From the NCBI RefSeq assembly GCF_002797315.1, contig NZ_KZ454936.1, positions 2,365,645-2,429,644 on the forward strand: 64,000 nucleotides of DNA, written 5' to 3'. Each line of letters begins with the position of its first letter. Position 1 is the stretch's first letter. Under the pieces are notes generated by a model, which was not told the origin of the DNA, ran no database searches, and worked only from the letters and a program-made list of their open reading frames with translations. The position numbers were made by a program, and so were the translations under genes. Shown here in pieces: positions 18,245 through 26,524 of the stretch. Origin of the DNA: Bacillus sp. FJAT-44742. Its GTDB lineage: Bacteria; Bacillota; Bacilli; Bacillales; Marinococcaceae.

Positions 18245-18682
18245 GTTCGTCGAACCCCCTATCTGAACCGAAATATAGTTTCGTTTCCCTATGAATTGGC
18301 GGGTGACGCGCGGATGTAGAGGCTCGGATGTTTTTTTAATTGTTAATTAAAAGATACCCGCCTGACGCTTGCCTTAAACTCTTTCATTTGGTCTTCAGGA
18401 ATAATTACTTAAGCCTCTGGGCTGTTTTTTCATAGATGTAAAATTGTTGTTGTTTATAAAATTATTTCCAATGGACCTTACTTATACCTGTTCTCTTTAC
18501 TTTTTTCTAAAAAATTACATGCATAACGGGTGCTGCCATTCCTGAAGTACGTAATAACTTCTCTTTTCAGCTGGATTTTTCCTCTCCTTACCCTGAATAT
18601 ATTCTGGAATTATGAACTTGTTTTGTGTCTACCCTTCTCCTTTCGTTTCAAAACGACTTGTATCTATATACCCAATGCTTGT
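18245..18682. other. Gene-free stretch with a GC-rich inverted repeat
   Basis: No reading frame with a ribosome site was found. It holds a 7-bp inverted repeat GGCGGGT (18298-18304) / ACCCGCC (18356-18362), each arm followed by a GACGC copy, an internal TTAATTGTTAATTAA palindrome (18336-18350) and T-rich tracts. It may be the leader of the IDEAL gene or an independent small RNA; nothing more specific is supported. Confidence 0.35.
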
Positions 18683-19321
18683 TTACCTGTAATAGCCTTC
18701 TGCGGCTGCTTGCACGGCTACCATTAATGCTTTTTTTTGATAAGTAAATGTCATGGAAGGAAGATGAGGGCGGTCCAAGGTCATCTCTGGGATGGCCGGA
18801 AAGTGGATAAACCCTGCTTTGGCCGTTATTTCTTTTTCTCTAAGAAAATAAAGAACCTGGTATAAAGTGGTATTACAAATATATGTACCTGCTGTATTTG
18901 AGATCTCAGCCGGTATTCCGTTTTGCTGAAGAGCCTCCAACATCTTCCGAAGGGGGAGAGTTGAAAATAAACCGTCCGGACCGTTCATGTGAATAGGTTT
19001 GTCCACTGGCTTTTCCCCCGTGTTATCCCCTTTTTCACCTTCTCCCTTTGTGTCTTGAATATTGATCCCTATCCTCTCAAGACTGATAGCACTTCTCCCA
19101 TAAGCGAGACCGCAGGAAATGATAATATCCGGTTTTTCTTTCTCTATTGCCTCAAGCAGTGATTGGGCACACGTTTCATATACGACAGGCAGCTCTATGC
19201 TTTTAAGCTCTATATGAGCCCATGGCTGCTCTTCTTCCAGCTCTTTAACCAGCTGCACTGTTGGATTGACTTCCAAGCCTCCAAAAGGCTCAAACCCTGA
19301 ACATAAAACTTTTATTTTCAT
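18683..19321 (-). CDS. pcp: Pyroglutamyl-peptidase I
   Basis: A cytoplasmic cysteine peptidase that removes N-terminal pyroglutamate. The 212-residue form begins MKIKVLCSGFEPFGG (substrate loop). Catalytic triad segments are SLERIGIN (Glu), TAGTYICNTTLYQVL (Cys) and GFIHFPAIPE (His). The ATG at 19321 follows AAAGGGAG; an in-frame extension of 15 lysine-rich codons upstream lacks a ribosome site and is rejected. It is transcribed away from the ggt gene. Confidence 0.94.
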   Translation of the reverse strand: MKIKVLCSGFEPFGGLEVNPTVQLVKELEEEQPWAHIELKSIELPVVYETCAQSLLEAIEKEKPDIIISCGLAYGRSAISLERIGINIQDTKGEGEKGDNTGEKPVDKPIHMNGPDGLFSTLPLRKMLEALQQNGIPAEISNTAGTYICNTTLYQVLYFLREKEITAKAGFIHFPAIPEMTLDRPHLPSMTFTYQKKALMVAVQAAAEGYYR

Positions 19322-19379
19322 TTTATTCTCCCTTTCTTTCTTAATTTCTAGTTTTTTTAGTTTCAATGTTTTTAATTCT

Positions 19380-19431
19380 TATAGGAAGGAAATACACTCT
19401 GAAGAAAGCACTATAGGAGCATTTTCCTATA
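19380..19431. promoter_or_regulatory. TATAGGA repeats upstream of ggt
   Basis: TATAGGA occurs at 19380 and 19412, and its reverse TCCTATA at 19425, so 19412-19431 is a perfect 7-bp inverted repeat with a 6-nt spacer. The set lies 40-90 nt before the ggt start in the divergent pcp/ggt space and looks like an operator. Confidence 0.4.
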
Positions 19432-19467
19432 TTTAGCAATTATTTATACCCTAAGGAGGTTTTTAAT

Positions 19468-21123
19468 ATGGAAAGCCACGTAAAAAAAGGAGGGCGTCAC
19501 GAATTTACCCAGACGGGACGCCCTGCTGTTCGAGGAACACAGGGGGCTGTGACGTCTCCCCATTATCTTGCCACTCAGGCAGGAAAATCAATTCTTCAGC
19601 AGGGAGGACACGCGGTAGATGCTGCGATCAGCATGAATGCAGTCTTATGTGTAGTCCTCCCTCATATGGCAGGTCTAGGCGGAGATTTATTTTCTATCAT
19701 TTCAGACAGGAAAGAATCAAATATTCAAGCTATCAATGGCAGCGGCAGATCAGGCCGGAATGCTGCTATTGATTTTTACAAAGAAAAAGGTTATGACGAA
19801 ATCCCCGACCGAGGCCCTCTGTCCTCTAATACGGTCCCTGGTACTGTAAAGGCGTGGGAAGACCTCCATCAGCAATATGGACAAATGAAATGGAAGGATT
19901 TGTTTACTGATGCCATCCATTATGCCCAAAATGGGTTTCCTATCTCTTCTAAGGTAGCTCAGTTTATCTTTGATAAACAGGAGGTGCTGAGTCAGCATCC
20001 CAAAACAGCTGACATCTTTCTTCCTGACGGGAAGCCTGTCGCTGAAGGAGCGGTTTTCAAACAGCCTGATCTTGCCCAATCGCTTGCTTTGATTGCGGAA
20101 AAAGGAGCAGAAGTTTTCTACCAGGGAGATCTCGCGGAAAAGATTGTTCAAAGTCTTCAAAAAGAAGGCGGAGTCCTTACGCTTGAGGATTTCTCCAATC
20201 ACGAGTCTACCTGGGAAAAACCAGCCTCGACGTCGTATGGTTCTTATGAAATCCATGAGCTTCACCCTAATACTCAAGGTCTGGCTACATTAATGATGTT
20301 AAACGTGTTAAAGAAATTTGACCTTCCCTCCATTGGGGATCACACTTCGGACTATTATCACCTCATGGCAGAAGCCGCCAAGCTGTCTTTTCATTATCGA
20401 GACGAATGGGTAACAGATCCCGAGTTCTTGTCAATTCCTGTTGAAAAGCTGCTGTCTGAAGAGCATACCGATAAAATCATTGAAAAACTTGAGTGGAGAA
20501 AAGCTTACCCATTAGACAAGCTTCCGGAAATGCCAAAGGTAAGTACAAGCAAGGATACAACATTCATGGCAGCTGTTGACAGTGAAGGAAATGCCTGCTC
20601 GTTGATTCAAAGTATTTACCATGAGTTTGGTTCAGGATTTGTTCCTGAAGATACAGGGATTCTTTTACAAAACCGCGGTTCCTTCTTTGAGCTTGATGCT
20701 GAGCATCCAAATGCATTAGAGCCTGAAAAAAGAACCTTTCATACTATTATACCAGCGATGGCTACTAAAGAAGGCAAGCCCTTTATGCTGTTTGGAACAA
20801 TGGGAGGAGAAGGACAGCCACAGACCCAGGCCGCTTTGTTCACCCGTGTAGTGGAGTTTGGTTATGACATCCAGCAGGCTATCGAAGCACCTCGGTGGCT
20901 TTACGGCCGCACGTGGGGTGAAGACAGCTCCTCTTTAAAGCTAGAAAGCAGAATACCAGATTCAATAGCGGGGGAACTTGCAAACCGCGGCCACGAAATT
21001 GAAAAAGCTGAGAGCTTTTCTCAGCAAATGGGACATGCTCAAGGCATTGTGATCGATGAGAAAACCGGAGTCTATAGTGCCGGTGCTGATCCCAGAGGAG
21101 ACGGGATTGCTTTATCCTGGTAA
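19468..21123 (+). CDS. Gamma-glutamyltransferase family protein (YwrD-like)
   Basis: 551 residues of the Ntn-hydrolase GGT family, which cleaves gamma-glutamyl bonds after self-processing into two subunits. The expected nucleophile is Thr364 in SKDTTFMAAVD, and the substrate loop GTMGGEGQPQTQ and C-terminal GVYSAGADPRGDG are present. There is no signal peptide or lipobox, so it should be cytoplasmic, as Bacillus YwrD, unlike secreted Ggt. AAGGAGG lies 9 nt before the ATG. It is followed 30 bp later by a lactate-permease family gene, suggesting that substrate uptake and cleavage are linked. Confidence 0.88.
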   Translation: MESHVKKGGRHEFTQTGRPAVRGTQGAVTSPHYLATQAGKSILQQGGHAVDAAISMNAVLCVVLPHMAGLGGDLFSIISDRKESNIQAINGSGRSGRNAAIDFYKEKGYDEIPDRGPLSSNTVPGTVKAWEDLHQQYGQMKWKDLFTDAIHYAQNGFPISSKVAQFIFDKQEVLSQHPKTADIFLPDGKPVAEGAVFKQPDLAQSLALIAEKGAEVFYQGDLAEKIVQSLQKEGGVLTLEDFSNHESTWEKPASTSYGSYEIHELHPNTQGLATLMMLNVLKKFDLPSIGDHTSDYYHLMAEAAKLSFHYRDEWVTDPEFLSIPVEKLLSEEHTDKIIEKLEWRKAYPLDKLPEMPKVSTSKDTTFMAAVDSEGNACSLIQSIYHEFGSGFVPEDTGILLQNRGSFFELDAEHPNALEPEKRTFHTIIPAMATKEGKPFMLFGTMGGEGQPQTQAALFTRVVEFGYDIQQAIEAPRWLYGRTWGEDSSSLKLESRIPDSIAGELANRGHEIEKAESFSQQMGHAQGIVIDEKTGVYSAGADPRGDGIALSW

Positions 21124-21153
21124 TATTCTAATCTTACATTGGAGGTTTGCATC

Positions 21154-22767
21154 ATGGAAGAACTACCGGTAGATCTTCTGCACTGGGGTGTAGCTGTGCT
21201 GCCCCTGGTGCTTCTCTTAATCATGCTTGTTGTGTTGAAGTGGTCCGGACAGTTAGCCGGTGGGGTTGCTCTGGCTGTTGCTGCCGCTTCAGCCTTTCTA
21301 TTATACGAGGCCCCGCTCGATAACGTGGCTGTAGGTGTGGGTCAGGGACTGTGGGATGCTTTCTTTATTCTTCTTGTCGTCTGGCCTGCCCTTCTTCTTT
21401 ATCAAACGACAAAAGAAGCAGGAGCCTTTACTGCCATACGGGAAGGAATCCAGGAACATAGCCGTAATTATTTGTTTCTCATCCTCGCTTTTGGCTGGGT
21501 GTTTGCCTCTTTTCTTCAAGGAATCGCAGGCTTTGGAGCTCCGATTGCTGTTGTTGCGCCTCTTCTGATCGGTTTAGGCGTGAAACCTGTAACAGCCGTT
21601 GTTATTCCACTTATCGGTCATGCCTGGGCTAATATGTTTGGCACGTTAGCCGTAGGGTGGATTGCAACCATTAACGTTATTGAGCTTCAGGAACAAAGTC
21701 TTACACTCTTATACACAGGAATACTATTATGGATTCCAAATATTATTGCCGGCTTTATGATCTGCTGGCTGTTTGCGAAATGGAAAGGTGTAAAAGAAGG
21801 CTTCTGGGTCGTCATTATCATTTCCGCCATCCATGGCGGCGGCCAGGTTGCCTTGACTCAGATTAACCCGACTTTAAGTAACTTTGTTCCAGCTTCCGTA
21901 GCCCTGGGTGTGTTATTTCTAATGGCTAGAAGAGACAAGTACAAGGAAAAAACAGATCTCGAAGATGAATCAGACATTCTCGAAGAAAGTGATTCCGATG
22001 ACGACGAGCCAAAAGCAGACATGGGACTGCACAAAGCCTTTATGCCCTACTACGTATTAACAGGGCTTTCAATTCTTATGCTTGGCATTCCGTTTATCCA
22101 TGATTTTCTTGATCAGTTTGAATTCGGCCCTCCTTTCCCAGCTGTTGAAACAGGGTATGGATTTGAACAGGAAGCTGAAGAAGCCTATTCGCCGATCGCT
22201 CCTCTTACTCATCCAGGAATGTACTTGTTCATCTCCGTCATTTTTGGTTACTTCTGGTATAAAAAGTTAGGAAAATACGACAACAATGCAGGCAAGGATA
22301 TTCTCACCGGGTTTAAGGACAATGCTGTCGGCGCATCACTTGCCATTTCTGCCTTTTTAACGATGACTCAGGTTCTTGAAAACTCCGGACAGACAACAGT
22401 TCTCGCCTTAGGTATTGCTGAAGTCTCCCCTCCTGCTGTTTATGTCGCTTTAGCAAGTTTAATTGGGGTCATAGGGTCGTTTATGACATCCTCTAACACT
22501 TCGTCCAATATCTTGTTTTCACCGCTTCACGGGTCGGTTTCCCAAACAATGGATGAGCTCAGGCTTTCTCATCTCATTGCAGCTCAGTCTGCCGGCGGGG
22601 CTATCGGGAATTCTATTTCACCGGCAAATGTTATCCTGGGAACGAGCACAGCAGGACTGAAAGGAAAAGACGCGGAAGTATTTAAGCCTACCCTTCTCTT
22701 TTCTCTTATCTCCGTCTTCTTTGTAGCCTTACTTTCTGTTGTATTTCACTTTGTCTTTCCTGGATAA
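21154..22767 (+). CDS. L-lactate permease (LctP) family transporter
   Basis: 537 residues with about 12-13 membrane segments and the LctP-family signature SFLQGIAGFGAPIAVVAPLL, plus SSNTSSNILFSPLH near the C-terminus. The loop at about 265-295 is unusually acidic (EDESDILEESDSDDDE). Family members take up lactate, glycolate or related 2-hydroxy acids with protons or sodium. GGAGG is eight nt before ATG 21154; the longer TTG form is rejected. Co-directional with ggt and ended by a strong terminator. Substrate is not certain. Confidence 0.87.
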   Translation: MEELPVDLLHWGVAVLPLVLLLIMLVVLKWSGQLAGGVALAVAAASAFLLYEAPLDNVAVGVGQGLWDAFFILLVVWPALLLYQTTKEAGAFTAIREGIQEHSRNYLFLILAFGWVFASFLQGIAGFGAPIAVVAPLLIGLGVKPVTAVVIPLIGHAWANMFGTLAVGWIATINVIELQEQSLTLLYTGILLWIPNIIAGFMICWLFAKWKGVKEGFWVVIIISAIHGGGQVALTQINPTLSNFVPASVALGVLFLMARRDKYKEKTDLEDESDILEESDSDDDEPKADMGLHKAFMPYYVLTGLSILMLGIPFIHDFLDQFEFGPPFPAVETGYGFEQEAEEAYSPIAPLTHPGMYLFISVIFGYFWYKKLGKYDNNAGKDILTGFKDNAVGASLAISAFLTMTQVLENSGQTTVLALGIAEVSPPAVYVALASLIGVIGSFMTSSNTSSNILFSPLHGSVSQTMDELRLSHLIAAQSAGGAIGNSISPANVILGTSTAGLKGKDAEVFKPTLLFSLISVFFVALLSVVFHFVFPG

Positions 22768-22803
22768 ACGGGGCGCTGGAACCAAAATGGTCTCCTATAA
22801 GAC

Positions 22804-22843
22804 ATGGCTCTCACCAAAACAGAGTGAGAGCCATTCTTTTTTC
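22804..22843 (+). terminator. Terminator of the ggt-lctP unit
   Basis: Stem ATGGCTCTCAC / GTGAGAGCCAT, 9-nt loop, then a T-rich run. Confidence 0.88.
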
Positions 22844-22906
22844 CTGTTTTTTGTCCTGCATGCTTATCCTTTCTTCCTCCAATATTTTCCCCTCTTTACT
22901 TTTTTC

Positions 22907-22935
22907 TTGTATAAAAATCCCCCCATAGCTATAAT
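22907..22935 (+). promoter_or_regulatory. Sigma-A promoter of the YhjD-like gene
   Basis: TTGTAT, 17 nt, TATAAT; start codon 50 nt downstream. Confidence 0.7.
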
Positions 22936-22984
22936 AATAAATAAACAAACATACGTTCGCACAAAGGGAAAAGGAGTGAGAGTC

Positions 22985-23368
22985 ATGCACGTGAAAGAGG
23001 AAGAACATATTATGCTTCACTATAGCATTCTCCTGCCTCTTGTAAAAAAAGTGCTTGAGAGGGATTTGCAATTAATTGAAAAAGGTCCCTTTAAGCTGAA
23101 GGATCCTTATTATCTCTTGATTAATGAATCTCTTCGCTCCCTTCATGAGGATGCACGAAAAGTGAAATCATTTATGCACCAGCGGAAAATGAAAGCTTTT
23201 TTTGTAGAGAATGATGGAATGTTTTCCCGTTATACGTACACTTGCCGTGGCTATGAAGGATCAATCAGCTACTTAAACGCCAATTTAAAAAGGCAGGCAC
23301 GCCATTCGATGGATGCTTATTTCAAAGGAAAATCCCCTTTAGAGCAAGAGTCTGTCCTTCATAGCTGA
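22985..23368 (+). CDS. YhjD-like small cytoplasmic protein
   Basis: 127 residues, rich in His, Lys and Glu with no membrane segment. The layout (LPLVKKVLERDLQLIEKGPFK, later YTYTCRGYEGSISYLNANLK) resembles Bacillus YhjD-type proteins of unknown function. AAAAGGAG precedes ATG 22985 and a good promoter is directly upstream, so the longer frame starting at 22739, which overlaps the transporter end, is rejected. Confidence 0.65.
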   Translation: MHVKEEEHIMLHYSILLPLVKKVLERDLQLIEKGPFKLKDPYYLLINESLRSLHEDARKVKSFMHQRKMKAFFVENDGMFSRYTYTCRGYEGSISYLNANLKRQARHSMDAYFKGKSPLEQESVLHS

Positions 23369-23423
23369 GCTTTCCTGAGGAATGACAGCATTAAACTGAA
23401 AACAGAGCCCCTCAAGTCTAAAA

Positions 23424-23452
23424 TTGACAAACCATTGTTTTCCACTTATCGT
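23424..23452 (+). promoter_or_regulatory. Promoter candidate of the Ktr gene
   Basis: Perfect TTGACA, 17-nt spacer, weaker TATCGT; 100 nt before the start codon, leaving a leader without a recognised c-di-AMP (ydaO) riboswitch. Confidence 0.55.
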
Positions 23453-23554
23453 ATCTAGTGGCAGTATTTATTTGACTGTAAGAGCTAGAAGCATATGACT
23501 GGGCCACGCCGTCCCGGATCTGTGCTGCGAGGATGTTTTAAGAAAGAGGGGAAC

Positions 23555-24211
23555 ATGGTGAAAAAGCAATTTGCCGTCATAGGATTAGGACGTTTTGGCG
23601 TAAGTGTCTGCAGAGAATTATATAGGCTCGGGCATGAGGTACTGGCAATCGATGTTGTTGAAGATAAAGTCAGTGAGATGGTTAATTATTCTACCCACAG
23701 CGCAGTAGCAGATGGAACTGATGAGAAATCACTTCGCAGTTTAGGTGTGGGAAACTTTGACCACGTGATCGTAGCCATCGGCGATAACCTTCAAGCCAGT
23801 ATTTTATGCACCCTGCTCTTAAAAGATATGGATATTAAGCAAGTGTGGGTCAAAGCCCAGAACTACAATCATCACAAAGTATTAGAAAAAATAGGCGCTG
23901 ATAAGATCATCCATCCTGAACATGACATGGGAAACCGCATAGCCCAGCACCTTATTTCTGATAAGGTTATTGATTCCATCGAACTTTCTGAAGAATATGC
24001 CATTGTAGAGATAGGCGTTTCTAATTCTATACACAATCGCTCGCTTATTGATTTAGATATCCGTGCCAAATACGGCGTGACTGTTTTAGCAATTAGAAGA
24101 GGAAGAGATATTAATATTTCCCCGCTTGCTCATGACAAAATCTATAAAGATGATATTTTAATTGTAATTGGGCACAAAAATGATTTAAAACGTTTTGAAG
24201 CAGTTACGTAA
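23555..24211 (+). CDS. ktrC: Ktr potassium uptake system RCK (gating) subunit
   Basis: A 218-residue cytoplasmic protein that forms the octameric ring gating a KtrB/KtrD potassium channel. The N-terminal Rossmann fold starts FAVIGLGRFGVSVCRELY (nucleotide loop GLGRFG) with acidic D in LAIDVVED, and the C-terminal RCK_C half (about 135-218) is the c-di-AMP-binding region in this family. No membrane partner is adjacent, the usual situation of KtrC rather than KtrA, so the symbol is tentative. Start chosen at ATG 23555 behind GAGGGG. Confidence 0.85.
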   Translation: MVKKQFAVIGLGRFGVSVCRELYRLGHEVLAIDVVEDKVSEMVNYSTHSAVADGTDEKSLRSLGVGNFDHVIVAIGDNLQASILCTLLLKDMDIKQVWVKAQNYNHHKVLEKIGADKIIHPEHDMGNRIAQHLISDKVIDSIELSEEYAIVEIGVSNSIHNRSLIDLDIRAKYGVTVLAIRRGRDINISPLAHDKIYKDDILIVIGHKNDLKRFEAVT

Positions 24212-24235
24212 GTTCCGTTTGTACTTAATTAAGAT

Positions 24236-24317
24236 AGGGAATAATACAGCCATAACAAAAGAGTAAGTGAACGGTGCTGACACTTATCAAACGAGGCTGT
24301 ACTATTCCCCTTTTCTT
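24236..24317 (+). terminator. Long stem-loop terminator after ktrC
   Basis: GGGAATAATACAGCC pairs with GGCTGTACTATTCCC (one mismatch) around an inner hairpin, followed by CTTTTC. Confidence 0.6.
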
Positions 24318-24416
24318 TCCCTTTTTCAAACAATCTGTCCTTTTCCCATTCAGCTCTCTGGGTACATTGAATAATAATGCCCTGTTACCTACATCTTAAT
24401 TCATTGGAGGGAGATT

Positions 24417-26105
24417 ATGAGTGAAGAAAAGTATACTTATGAAACAAAAAAGCCGGACATCGTCTTTACAGTGTCGGCTATTTTAGTTGCGGCATTTGTT
24501 GCCTGGGGTTTTATTCGACCTTCCCATTTAGAAGCTACAGCCACGGCAGCCCTTAACTTTACAATCGAAACCTTTGGCTGGTTTTATATGATTGTTGCTG
24601 CTTTTTTTGTGGCCTTTGTTATTTTCTTAGCCGTCAGTCCTTTTGGAAAGCTGCGGCTCGGTAAACCAGAAGACCGGCCCGAGTATAAATTCTATACGTG
24701 GCTTGGAATGCTGTTTTCAGCAGGTATTGGCGTGGGATTTATCTTTTGGGGGGTTGCTGAACCAGTACTTTATTATGTAGATACTCCTCTTGGTCAGGAC
24801 GTAGAAACCGAAGCACAGGCAGCCCAACTGGGGCTTCGATACGGAGTTTATCACTGGGCTTTTCATCCATGGGCCATTTTCTCCCTGGTTGCTCTAGCTT
24901 TAGGCTATGTGCAGTTTCGAAAAGACCAGCCGGCTCTTATCAGTTCTGCCTTTTACCCACTAGTAGGAAACAGAGCTTACGGAGCCTTTGGAAAAGGCAT
25001 CGATATCTTTGCTGTTCTTGCAACCTCCACAGGAGTTGCTACCACGTTCGGTCTTAGTGCCATGCAAATCAGCGGAGGGCTCTCCTATTTAACAAACATC
25101 CCAAACAACGTTGTCACCCAAATGATTATTATTGGGATCGTAGCTTTTTTGTTTATGTTCTCAGCTGCAACCGGCGTAAACAAGGGCATTCGTTACTTAA
25201 GCGTTATCAACCTGACAGTCGGAGCGATCCTGCTGCTGTTTATGATTGCCGTCGGGCCAACCGTTTATATTTTTGAAAATATTACCACCACTCTTGGCGG
25301 CTATATTGCCAATCTTGTCCCTATGAGTTTAACGCTGACACCTTTTTCTGACAGTGTGTGGCTCGGTTCCTTTACAATTTTCTATTGGGCCTGGCATATT
25401 GCCTGGGCACCATTCATGGGACTGTTCATTGCCCGTATTTCAAGAGGACGAACAATCAGGGAATTCGTAGCTGGCGTCTTAATTGTTCCCTCTCTCCTGG
25501 CTGTCGTTTGGTTTACAGCCTTTGGCGGCTCTGCTCTATATCAGGAAATCTTTCATGATGCAGGCATTGCCGCGATTGTCATGGATACTGTAGAGCTTGC
25601 TCTCTTTGCCACTCTGGCTGAATTTCCCCTTGGCGGCATTATGAGTGCGCTGGCGGTTATTCTCATTGTTATTTTCTTTATCACATCTGCCGATTCAGCC
25701 TCCTATACGCTGGGAGCCATGACGTCGCAGGGAAGCTTGAATCCTACCTTGTATGTAAAGCTGGCATGGGGCTTCTTAATTGCCGGCACAGCAGCGGTCC
25801 TGCTTCTTTCTGGCGGCCTTGAGGGACTCCAAACCGCATCTATTGTGGCTGCCCTGCCATTTTCATTAATCATGCTTGTTATGGTTGTCTCTATGATGAA
25901 AATGTTTATCCAGGACCTAAAGAAAGAAAAGAACCAGGCTCGAGAACGTGAACGAAGACGATTGAAAGAAGAAATTCTTATGGAGCTTGAGGAAGAAATA
26001 GAGGACTTCAACCGTGATACATCGTCTTCCCCAGCAGAACAAAAGAAAGAACCTAGAAAAAAATTAATAAACAGAAAGAACAAACCAGAAGATAAAGAAA
26101 AGTAA
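24417..26105 (+). CDS. BCCT family compatible-solute transporter, long regulatory tail
   Basis: 562 residues with 12 membrane segments; BCCT carriers import glycine betaine, choline or ectoine with sodium. Key features: AGIGVG at residues 102-107 in the LFSAGIGVGFIFWGVAEP segment, HWAFHPWAIFSLVALALGY, and the family signature FTIFYWAWHIAWAPFMGLFI followed by ARISRGRT. Residues about 490-562 form a highly charged, partly coiled-coil cytoplasmic tail (QARERERRRLKEE) like the osmosensing tail of BetP. GGAGGG precedes the ATG; own terminator. Confidence 0.9.
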   Translation: MSEEKYTYETKKPDIVFTVSAILVAAFVAWGFIRPSHLEATATAALNFTIETFGWFYMIVAAFFVAFVIFLAVSPFGKLRLGKPEDRPEYKFYTWLGMLFSAGIGVGFIFWGVAEPVLYYVDTPLGQDVETEAQAAQLGLRYGVYHWAFHPWAIFSLVALALGYVQFRKDQPALISSAFYPLVGNRAYGAFGKGIDIFAVLATSTGVATTFGLSAMQISGGLSYLTNIPNNVVTQMIIIGIVAFLFMFSAATGVNKGIRYLSVINLTVGAILLLFMIAVGPTVYIFENITTTLGGYIANLVPMSLTLTPFSDSVWLGSFTIFYWAWHIAWAPFMGLFIARISRGRTIREFVAGVLIVPSLLAVVWFTAFGGSALYQEIFHDAGIAAIVMDTVELALFATLAEFPLGGIMSALAVILIVIFFITSADSASYTLGAMTSQGSLNPTLYVKLAWGFLIAGTAAVLLLSGGLEGLQTASIVAALPFSLIMLVMVVSMMKMFIQDLKKEKNQARERERRRLKEEILMELEEEIEDFNRDTSSSPAEQKKEPRKKLINRKNKPEDKEK

Positions 26106-26113
26106 TAAGAAAA

Positions 26114-26145
26114 GGGTGAGGCCATAAGGGGCCCACCCTTTTTTT
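26114..26145 (+). terminator. Terminator of the first BCCT gene
   Basis: GGGTGAGGCC / GGCCCACCC stem followed by seven T. Confidence 0.85.
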
Positions 26146-26200
26146 ATCTTCTCAACATCAGTTTTTTAGTTATATATAAGACAATCCTTAACTGCCACAG

Positions 26201-26424
26201 ACGCTCGCTTGAACCTCTACGTAAATAGGCTCGTCTTCAACGAAAGCCACCCACAAAGTGTACCAGGACTTACAAAAGAAATACCAGCGACCAGGAGAAA
26301 CAGAGGTGAGTGACCTTCCCCGGTTGACTGACACCTTGCCCGGGCCATAGAAGACACCGTGAAAGCGAATGACAGGAAGCTTTCACGGATGTCGCACTTG
26401 GGCCTTTTAGGTGCAGGCGAGTGT
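26201..26424. repeat. 224-bp element with terminal inverted repeats and an internal hairpin (MITE-like or structured RNA)
   Basis: The ends are imperfect inverted repeats of about 19 bp: left ACGCTCGCTTGAACCT, right (reversed) ACACTCGCCTGCACCT. Inside is a stem of about 14 bp, GACACCGTGAAAGC (26353-26366) / GCTTTCACGGATGTC (26379-26393), and the element is richer in G+C than its flanks. A 64-codon frame without start or ribosome site crosses it on the minus strand. It fills most of the gene-free space 26146-26524. A small non-autonomous mobile element or a folded RNA both fit. Confidence 0.5.
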
Positions 26425-26461
26425 ATTTTTGAACATGCAACTACTAGAATACTGGATAAAA

Positions 26462-26490
26462 GAAAAGGCTCCCACCGATGGTGAGGCCCC
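26462..26490 (-). terminator. Terminator of the phospholipase D-like gene
   Basis: Minus-strand stem GGCCTCACC / GGTGGGAGCC (one bulge) with ATC loop, followed by TTTTCTTTT. Confidence 0.7.
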
Positions 26491-26524
26491 TTCTTACTAG
26501 TTGGGTTTTGTGGCAGCCTTTTTA

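Noticed and set aside
22739-23368. 209-codon frame over the YhjD-like gene
   Set aside because: The N-terminal part overlaps the permease end and terminator; promoter and ribosome site place the start at 22985.
23369-23554. Possible ydaO (c-di-AMP) riboswitch before ktrC
   Set aside because: None of the conserved ydaO sequence blocks could be found in the 185-nt leader.
26188-26382. 64-codon minus-strand frame inside the inverted-repeat element
   Set aside because: No start codon or ribosome site, and it is crossed by the stem of the element.
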